A DNA stretch of 60,251 nucleotides from a virus. This document shows positions 54,219 through 60,251 of the stretch, piece after piece; within the stretch, counting starts at the first letter, position 1, and each line of letters opens with the position of its first letter. A model generated the notes under the pieces. That model worked only from the letters and a program-made list of their open reading frames with translations, was not told where the DNA came from and did no database searches. Location of the stretch: positions 1-60,251 of the IMG/VR virus record IMGVR_UViG_3300033153_001386; one strand, 5' to 3'. The position numbers and the translations under genes were made by a program.

Positions 54219-57200
54219 TGGCGAATCTGGTAAGGAACTTCATCAAGGGGCGTATGAACAAGAGCGTCGACGAGCGCCTTGTCCCCAACGGAGAGTATAT
54301 CGATGCCCGTAATATTCGGATGGGTTCCACCGAGGACTCTGAGATTGGAGCGGTAGAGAACACCAAGGGTAATACACGCCTTACCAATTTGGTATACCCA
54401 CCTACGGGTACTGCCATCAGTAACAAATCAACTTGCCTTGGGGCATATAGCGATGGTGCCAACGAGACCATGTACTGGTTCGTTCACGACCCTGCGTTTA
54501 CTGAAGGTGGTACGGGAAAGCTCGACCTCATCGTTTCGTACAATATGCGTAGCGACCTACTGACGTACCATGTGGTCAGTATCGAGGACGCTTCCGACCC
54601 TACGAATAGCAATACCACGCTGAACTTCGACCCGCAGTATCTAATTACGGGTATCGACTTGGTTGACGACCTGTTGTTCTTTACCGACGACTTCAACCCT
54701 CCGCGCCGAATCAATGTAGGCACGGCCTATCCTGAGCCTGTGGCTTTTGAGGATAGTGGCGTTTTAGGAAACGACATTCTCGTTATCAAGCGCCCGCCTT
54801 TAGAAGCCCCTGTGGTAGCACCTGTTGCGGTGGTCTCTAGGGAAGACTATATGGAGGACAGGCTGTTGTGCTTTGGTTACCGGTGGGAGTATGCCAACAA
54901 CGAGTACTCAGCAACGTCTATGTTCAGTGCTCCTGTATTTGAGAGCGAACCGTTTGCCTTTACCACTGAGTCGTACCTCAACGAGGGTATGGTCAACTCC
55001 GTGCAGGTGTGCGACGTTACGGTGCGTACTGGGGACTCTTTGGTGAAGGGTATCGACATCTTGTTCAAGGAGATGGATGACAATATCATCCGTGTCATTG
55101 AGAAGGTAGACAAGGCAGACTCCGCTTTGACGGACAACTCTGACTACACCATCCAGTTCAGCAAGCAAAAGATTTTCACCATCCTTCCGGAGAGTGAGAT
55201 ACTGCGACTGTATGACAACGTCCCTCGGTTGGCTAAGGCCCAGACCTTGATGGGCAATAGGATTGTCTATGGCAACTACCTCGAGGGGTACGACATGGTC
55301 AATATGAACGGCCTGCCCAATAAGCTTGGATACAACGTGTCACTGGTTCAGACACCTTTGGATGCCGAAGCGGCAAGCACTCAACCTACGTTCTCTGCCC
55401 CTAGCCTACACAGCAACCGTGTGTATGAGATTGGAATCGTATACATGGATGAGTTCGGACGGTCTAGTACTGCCCTTGTTGCGCCTAATAATAAGGTTGA
55501 ACTTGAGTGTGGGGACTCTATTTTTCAAAACCAGATTCGTGCGACCATCCCTTCGTTGATGTTACCCCCCTCGTGGGCTAGTAGATACAAGTTTGTCATC
55601 AAGCCCGACAGTGAGAATTACGAGACCATCTACACCAACCAGAACTTTGTGTGGCCTGCGCTGCCCGACCCGGATGACCCTCAGCCTGATGTAATTGATG
55701 TTTATTTCCTGCTCGAAGGAGAGAACGCGGCCAAGGTAGAGAAGGGGGACAGATACGTTGTGAAGAGCGACACCTCTGGTGCGGTTACGTCATGTACTTA
55801 CGCTGAGGTTCTAGAGAAGAAGGCATACGGTGTGGGTGAGCTGGATAACAGCGACCCTCTCGAGCCTATTCCAGCTATTGCGGGTACGTATATGAAGATG
55901 AACCCGGACTTCTCTTACTCGGCTCCTCCGGAGGCAAACACCGCCCCCGGAGAGCAGTCGGCAGGAACAAACGGTGGCGCAGACCAAAGGACGGAGAACG
56001 GACCGGGCGACTCCGGCGATTACCCTGTACTCGTATACAAGTTCAATGACAAGGACGGTGGTGTTTTGCGTGAGGTCCCCGCAGGGAGCCGCATCCGTCT
56101 TACGTTCAGCCTTACCCGTCAGGGCCGAGGCGACGGAACGGGCTCGTGCGAAAAGCGTACCCTTGACTTCGACCATACGTGGGAGGTGGAGCAGGACTAC
56201 GCCTCTATTATCGAGTGGTTCTACGACACTGGAAACGGCGTGATTGCCACTATCGAGGCAGCGGAAGGATTTACCGGAGACCCCAACGGAACTCCGCCGG
56301 ACATAACGGTCTTATCCGAGTACACCGGAACCAACACGGATAACTTTGGCGTGGCTTCCGGCACAGGTGAGGTCATGCTATGGACCGACCAAGGTGGCGC
56401 CGGAGGCCCATGGCTCATTATCTATGGCTCTGAAAAATGCGGTGGTGTAACTGGTGGCAGCAGTCCTAATCGCAGGTCTAGGGTTAAAGCAAGCCTTGCC
56501 ATCACACGGGCTACTGATGTTGTCGTTTTCGAAACCGAGCCGCAGCCAGCTTTGCCCGACCTGTGGTATGAGTCGAGCGCGTCGTTTTTTATTGACCAGC
56601 AGAATGGTCGGCACTACGGCAATGTACAAGACCAGACGGGGGCTCAACCGGCCATCATCGACACGGCGTTCTTCAACTGCATAAGCTACGGCAATGGTGT
56701 CGAGAGCTATAAGATTCGTGATTCGATTAGCGGCAAGCCCATTACCTTGGGCAACCGCGTTACTACGACCAGCGACGAGCGGTTCTCTCAGGTGCGACGC
56801 TTTGCTGACCTGACGTATAGCGGTGTCATTAACGATGAGACCAACATCAACAAGCTCAATGAGTTCAACCTTGGGTTGCTCAACTTCAAGCCGCTAGAGG
56901 ACAGCTATGGGAGGATAAGATTAGCTATGTCTTGGCAGGCAAGAACCTCCTTACCGACGCTACTGGTGAGAGCGTGGTTACGTCTGTGCCGGAAGTATTG
57001 GGTAATCAGGTGGCCCGCGTTGAGGACTTTGGTATCAGCAACAACCCCGAGAGCTTTGCTGAGTGGGGCCCGCACAAGTTCTTTACCGACGCCAAGCGTG
57101 GCTCTGTCATCCACCTCTATGGCGATGGGCAGAACGAGCAGCTCACGGTCATCAGTGAGAACGGTATGCGGAGCTGGTTCCGCGATGAGTTTATCGAAAG

Positions 57201-57241
57201 CTTCAACACGCAGAAGCTTGGGGGGTACGACCCGTATATGA
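54218..57241 (+). CDS. Tail muzzle/stabilisation protein, N-terminal part (frameshifted)
   Basis: This 1007-codon frame starts MANLVRNFIKGRMNKSVDER, the recognisable start of the tail muzzle/stabilisation protein of crAss-like phages. It is sound until about residue 898 (EDSYG). From 56909 the frame turns Arg/Ser-rich, while the neighbouring -1 frame continues the protein (GEDKISYVLAGKNLLTDATG). One base seems missing in GGG at 56909-56911; with GGGG the gene would run to 58053 as one protein of about 1278 residues. It is either a sequencing or assembly indel, a real mutation or a -1 ribosomal frameshift. The last 110 codons of this frame are probably not translated. The protein closes the tail tip in the family. 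Confidence 0.85.
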   Translation: MANLVRNFIKGRMNKSVDERLVPNGEYIDARNIRMGSTEDSEIGAVENTKGNTRLTNLVYPPTGTAISNKSTCLGAYSDGANETMYWFVHDPAFTEGGTGKLDLIVSYNMRSDLLTYHVVSIEDASDPTNSNTTLNFDPQYLITGIDLVDDLLFFTDDFNPPRRINVGTAYPEPVAFEDSGVLGNDILVIKRPPLEAPVVAPVAVVSREDYMEDRLLCFGYRWEYANNEYSATSMFSAPVFESEPFAFTTESYLNEGMVNSVQVCDVTVRTGDSLVKGIDILFKEMDDNIIRVIEKVDKADSALTDNSDYTIQFSKQKIFTILPESEILRLYDNVPRLAKAQTLMGNRIVYGNYLEGYDMVNMNGLPNKLGYNVSLVQTPLDAEAASTQPTFSAPSLHSNRVYEIGIVYMDEFGRSSTALVAPNNKVELECGDSIFQNQIRATIPSLMLPPSWASRYKFVIKPDSENYETIYTNQNFVWPALPDPDDPQPDVIDVYFLLEGENAAKVEKGDRYVVKSDTSGAVTSCTYAEVLEKKAYGVGELDNSDPLEPIPAIAGTYMKMNPDFSYSAPPEANTAPGEQSAGTNGGADQRTENGPGDSGDYPVLVYKFNDKDGGVLREVPAGSRIRLTFSLTRQGRGDGTGSCEKRTLDFDHTWEVEQDYASIIEWFYDTGNGVIATIEAAEGFTGDPNGTPPDITVLSEYTGTNTDNFGVASGTGEVMLWTDQGGAGGPWLIIYGSEKCGGVTGGSSPNRRSRVKASLAITRATDVVVFETEPQPALPDLWYESSASFFIDQQNGRHYGNVQDQTGAQPAIIDTAFFNCISYGNGVESYKIRDSISGKPITLGNRVTTTSDERFSQVRRFADLTYSGVINDETNINKLNEFNLGLLNFKPLEDSYGRIRLAMSWQARTSLPTLLVRAWLRLCRKYWVIRWPALRTLVSATTPRALLSGARTSSLPTPSVALSSTSMAMGRTSSSRSSVRTVCGAGSAMSLSKASTRRSLGGTTRI

Positions 57242-58053
57242 ACGAGTACGTGTTAGCAAGTAACGATGTCTTCCTACCCGGTCAGGAGGATTGCATCGAG
57301 TGCAATACGGTGCAGACGTTCCTGCTTACTCCGGCTCAACAGAGTTTCTGCGTCAACCTCGGCAATATCACTGGCGACGTTTCCATTAGCTACAACGTAA
57401 TTGAGGCGTCTCTACCGGACTCGGCTACTATTACCACTACGTATGGTGGTTCGAGCGTTACCACTGGCCCGATTACTTATGGTGCTCAACCCCCTGTACC
57501 AGATGTAAATAAAAATTCTATTACGGACAACACCGTAAAGATTGACCTTAACTACTCAGGTTCAAGACGTTTCGTGTTGCAGGTTCAGGTCAAGTGTCCT
57601 GACGAAGTGGACTTGAAGTTGAGATTGATTACGGTTAACCGCCCCAATGAAGCACGGCAATCCATCCATAGCGAATTCTTTTGGCAAGATGGTGTGTTCG
57701 TATCTCCTTTGAGCAGTACCGCCGTTACGTTTGACTACGCCGCGTTAGGTCCTGTCATCTCAGACTGGCAGGAGTTTACTGTAGCTCAGGGTAGCAACCT
57801 TGGTCCAACCAATGGTAGCACTATTACCATGGCGTACAATAGGATTGGCACGGACAACTATACGTTGCGCCCCTCCGACACGTTCAAGTGGTTGCGTACT
57901 AATGTTGAGTATCTGAAAGGGGACATTGTGACGCTCTTGGGTGCGGCTAACACTGAGACACCTGTAGGCGCACAACCCGAGTACACTGCCGACTTCCTTA
58001 TGCCACCGGGCACCGATGAGTACCTCTACCTAATCTGGGATTATTCGAACTAA
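56932..58053 (+). CDS. Tail muzzle/stabilisation protein, C-terminal part (frameshifted)
   Basis: This part continues the muzzle protein in the -1 frame. The coding similarity starts upstream of the TTG at 56932, so this is not an independent start codon but the middle of a gene. It contains FGISNNPESFAEWGPHKFFT and GMRSWFRDEFIESFNTQKLG, then a beta-rich C-terminal domain ending EYLYLIWDYSN. The last base of the stop is shared with the next ATG (TAATG). See the N-terminal part for the frameshift at 56909-56911. Confidence 0.85.
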   Translation: MAGKNLLTDATGESVVTSVPEVLGNQVARVEDFGISNNPESFAEWGPHKFFTDAKRGSVIHLYGDGQNEQLTVISENGMRSWFRDEFIESFNTQKLGGYDPYMNEYVLASNDVFLPGQEDCIECNTVQTFLLTPAQQSFCVNLGNITGDVSISYNVIEASLPDSATITTTYGGSSVTTGPITYGAQPPVPDVNKNSITDNTVKIDLNYSGSRRFVLQVQVKCPDEVDLKLRLITVNRPNEARQSIHSEFFWQDGVFVSPLSSTAVTFDYAALGPVISDWQEFTVAQGSNLGPTNGSTITMAYNRIGTDNYTLRPSDTFKWLRTNVEYLKGDIVTLLGAANTETPVGAQPEYTADFLMPPGTDEYLYLIWDYSN

Positions 58054-58898
58054 TGCCAAGCTACACACTCACATATAGCCCGCCTGCTGAGGGTTGGCCT
58101 TCGTTCTACTCGTTTGAGCCTGAGTGGATTCAGGGAATGAATCAGTTCCTCTATACGTTCAGTGGCGGCAACATCTTCCGCCACAATACCAACAAGGAGC
58201 GCAATACATTCTACGACAGCTACGACCCTGCGGTAGACTCGAGTACCATTACGAGCGTATTCAACGATGAGCCCATCGTCAACAAGATTTTCAAGACGAT
58301 GGCCATCGAGGGCAACCGACCTTGGTCGGCTACGCTTATCTCCGACCAGCAGGACGGGAGGTTCATGGACGTGGACTTCTTTGAGAAGAAGGAGGGTGAC
58401 TACTTCGCGTTTGTACGCACGGTCAATAACAACCCCGCTGAGCCTGACGACTATGCCTTGCGTTCACTCAACGGCATTGGTATAAGCCAAACGGTAGTGG
58501 GCAACGTGGTCAACTTCCCTCTGACCCTAGACATCGGCAGTATCCTCAGTGCGGGTGACCCTCTTGTTGCGGGTAGCGGCGACGCGTTCTACTTTGCCCT
58601 CCCACCTGACTACAACGCTATCACTTTTGCTGGGTATGTCCAAAGTATCGAGGTCGATATCCCCAACGGAATCAACCGAGTTACCCATGACGGTAGCGGT
58701 ACTTCACCCGGCATCAACGACCCGCTCTGGCTGGGCATCAAGAACCAGCAGGCTGAGTCCAACGGCCTGCTCGGGCACTACGGAGTATTCAAACTAACCA
58801 ACGAGGATACATCCCGGCTAATCCTTACTTTTATAGTTGATGGAAGAGATTCTGTATCATGTACACAAGGAGCGAGGCTTGCTCTGGGAATCCATTGA
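58053..58898 (+). CDS. Tail protein, crAss-like (281 aa)
   Basis: The product begins MPSYTLTYSPPAEGWPSFYS and continues FEPEWIQGMNQFLYTFSGGN, a recognisable crAss-like tail protein N-terminus. The body is beta-rich. The last ~20 residues overlap the next gene in another frame (58840-58898). It may assemble on the muzzle, whose gene ends with TAATG into this start. Confidence 0.83.
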   Translation: MPSYTLTYSPPAEGWPSFYSFEPEWIQGMNQFLYTFSGGNIFRHNTNKERNTFYDSYDPAVDSSTITSVFNDEPIVNKIFKTMAIEGNRPWSATLISDQQDGRFMDVDFFEKKEGDYFAFVRTVNNNPAEPDDYALRSLNGIGISQTVVGNVVNFPLTLDIGSILSAGDPLVAGSGDAFYFALPPDYNAITFAGYVQSIEVDIPNGINRVTHDGSGTSPGINDPLWLGIKNQQAESNGLLGHYGVFKLTNEDTSRLILTFIVDGRDSVSCTQGARLALGIH

Positions 58899-59319
58899 GG
58901 ATTTGCGGAATCAGCTTGCCCCTTTAGACAATACGGTATCTCACCACACGGAGGATATGCAGGACTTGATGCCTGTCACCCACAAGCTTGAGAACGGACT
59001 GTATACTCGTGAGGTATTTATGCCTGCGGGTCAGCTCGTCGTCAGCTTCATCCACAAGCAAAACCACCCGTCTTTCTTTATGGAGGGTGAGATGTCTCTG
59101 CTGATGGATAGCGGCGAGGTCAAGCGCGTCAAGGCCCCTATGGTGGTACATACTGAGGCGGGTACGCAGCGTGTTGCCGTCATCCATGAGGACACGCGGT
59201 GGGCGTGCGTATATCGCACCGATGCCAAGACCATTGAAGAGGCGGAGAAAGAGGTGTACACTATGGACTTCCGGGAATTGCCGGAGGCCGTAATACAAAA
59301 GAAACTATGTCAGGAGTAA
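58840..59319 (+). CDS. Cupin-like tail-associated protein (159 aa)
   Basis: The start at ATG 58840 gives a helical N-terminus (EILYHVHKERGLLWESIEDL) followed by a cupin-type beta barrel: YTREVFMPAGQLVVSFIHKQ, HPSFFMEGEMSLLMDSGEVK and APMVVHTEAGTQRVAVIHED. The pattern of a small cupin is clear but metal ligands are reduced to one or two histidines. Such small cupins occur near internal-virion-protein genes of podoviruses; the role is unknown. It overlaps the preceding gene by 59 nt and the next by 13 nt. Confidence 0.82.
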   Translation: MEEILYHVHKERGLLWESIEDLRNQLAPLDNTVSHHTEDMQDLMPVTHKLENGLYTREVFMPAGQLVVSFIHKQNHPSFFMEGEMSLLMDSGEVKRVKAPMVVHTEAGTQRVAVIHEDTRWACVYRTDAKTIEEAEKEVYTMDFRELPEAVIQKKLCQE

Positions 59320-60251
59320 TTCTAGCTACAGCTATCGGAAGCGGTGTCACCGCTGCGGGTGGTATTGGAGCCGTCGCTGCCGCCGGTATCGGCGCGGGCA
59401 CAACCCTGTACGGGGGAGCCAAGTCTTTCAGCGATGCCAACAAGGCACGTAAGCGTGGTGATGCCGCGCAGCGTGCTGCGGACAAAGCGATTGAAGAGGC
59501 CAAGAGGCGTGTCGACGTCAACGTCTACGAGCAGTTGTCCATTGCGAAAGAGCCGTACGAGCTTATGCGTGAGGCGCAACTCGTTCAAGGGGCTACTGGT
59601 ATGCAAGCCGGCGTCGAGGGTGATACGCGCGGCGCAGCAGCTACGGCAGGCCGCATCCAAATGGCTCAGGGTCAGCAACAGGCTGCCATCCGTGCTCAGC
59701 AGTCCCAACAGATGGATGAGATTAACAAGCTCGTAGCTAAGGAGGACGCACGTCGGCAGCAACAGCTCGCGGGCATCGCCATGGACGAGGCAGCGGGAGC
59801 GCAGCTCGCTATCCGCGACGCCGAGGAGGACCGGGCAAACTACATCGCTCAGGGTGTGGGCACACTGGGTAGTATCGCTGAAGGCTTGAGCAGTTCGTAT
59901 GCCGAGGGGAACTTTGGTCAGGGTAACACCCGTCGTCAGCAACGCCTTGCCGAGGAGGCTCGGTTGAATGAGATTACACAGGGTGCCGTGGGTGCTGCAC
60001 AGCGTAACGCCGCCCTTCGGCCCGTGACCATGGATGGTGTTGACGCCGAGGGTTATGAGATTCCTTTGGATGAGCCCCTGACTCCGTTTCCTGTTTCTAA
60101 CCAACCCATGGCTCCGCGTCAGGCATCGGCTTTTGCACCGCAGACTCCGGTTCCAACCTTGCAGCCCTTAATGGGACCTCCGGTTATTCAGCAGCCACCA
60201 TACGTTGCTCCGCCACCGTCGGGGCCGTATGACGCGTTTGGCTTGCCACGA
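59307..60251 (+). CDS. Putative internal virion (ejection) protein A, truncated by window edge
   Basis: The ATG at 59307 overlaps the end of the cupin gene. At least 315 residues: a hydrophobic glycine/alanine-rich N-terminus (GVILATAIGSGVTAAGGIGA, likely membrane-active), a long helical Gln/Ala-rich middle (QMAQGQQQAAIRAQQSQQMD) and a Pro-rich end (QPPYVAPPPSGPYDAFGLPR) that is cut at 60251. This matches T7 gp14-like ejection proteins. The next two proteins of that trio are at the left edge of the window. If the ends are joined directly, the frame continues 15 codons to a TGA at 46-48. Confidence 0.8.
   Translation, partial: MSGVILATAIGSGVTAAGGIGAVAAAGIGAGTTLYGGAKSFSDANKARKRGDAAQRAADKAIEEAKRRVDVNVYEQLSIAKEPYELMREAQLVQGATGMQAGVEGDTRGAAATAGRIQMAQGQQQAAIRAQQSQQMDEINKLVAKEDARRQQQLAGIAMDEAAGAQLAIRDAEEDRANYIAQGVGTLGSIAEGLSSSYAEGNFGQGNTRRQQRLAEEARLNEITQGAVGAAQRNAALRPVTMDGVDAEGYEIPLDEPLTPFPVSNQPMAPRQASAFAPQTPVPTLQPLMGPPVIQQPPYVAPPPSGPYDAFGLPR

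Noticed and set aside
56900-56915. Programmed -1 ribosomal frameshift in the muzzle gene
   Set aside because: No canonical slippery heptamer is seen; a one-base indel in GGG/GGGG is simpler. Left open as a finding rather than a feature.
56912-57241. Last 110 codons of the 54218 frame as real protein
   Set aside because: They are Arg/Ser-rich and the -1 frame clearly carries the family-like sequence.

Overview
The window looks like the nearly complete genome of a tailed bacteriophage with a podovirus-type structural module, infecting a member of the Bacteroidetes. Four observations point to that host: promoter-like sequences of the TTG-N20-TATATT(T)G type (Bacteroidetes -33/-7), few Shine-Dalgarno sequences, a primase-helicase with a VirE/BT4734-like N-terminus, and a phage-borne protein with a signal peptide and a type B C-terminal sorting domain for the type IX secretion system (T9SS). 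Terminase, portal, capsid, ring/adaptor and tail 'muzzle' proteins most resemble those of crAss-like phages and their marine relatives, but the replication module and apparent genome size (about 60 kb) differ from gut crAssphage. No rRNA, tRNA, CRISPR array or insertion sequence was recognised.

Layout. Two transcription arms diverge from a roughly 0.8 kb non-coding, G-rich, palindrome-containing region (27258-28055) and converge at about 12.92 kb. The leftward arm (27257 down to 12914, minus strand) holds early genes: many small unknown genes (20.1-26.3 kb), a HAD phosphatase, a ParB-like protein, a recombination cassette (RecE-like exonuclease, DUF1071-type annealing protein, and a small protein with an SSB-like acidic tip), two proteins resembling only DnaA domain IV, a primase/SF3 helicase, a SNF2-type helicase and two small nucleases. 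No DNA or RNA polymerase was found.

The rightward arm (28056 to 60251, continuing into 14-12921) starts with groEL, a small gene and groES. A run of very small basic proteins follows, then a string of modular tail or head appendage proteins (including RCC1-like and DUF285-like ectodomains), a lysis cassette, the terminase, portal, scaffold and major capsid genes, connector genes, the T9SS-type cargo gene, ring proteins, a frameshifted muzzle/stabilisation protein and a cupin-like protein. Three putative internal (ejection) proteins come last. The last of these is split by the window edges: the gene truncated at 60251 is the logical neighbour of the 655-residue and 3646-residue genes at the left edge, in the order of T7 gp14-gp15-gp16. 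This suggests a circular or circularly permuted genome.

Points that stand out: (i) a phage-encoded T9SS-exported protein whose start lies 14 nt behind a strong terminator; (ii) a duplicated 105-bp control element with identical end words exactly 90 bp apart, one copy upstream of the primase and one in the groEL promoter; (iii) seven copies of the palindrome ATTAATCCGGATTAAT, three placed directly before start codons; (iv) a complete phage GroEL plus GroES, and a further possible tandem GroES-like protein beside the terminase; (v) a 3646-residue polyvalent protein with a zincin motif and two ADP-ribosyltransferase-like segments.
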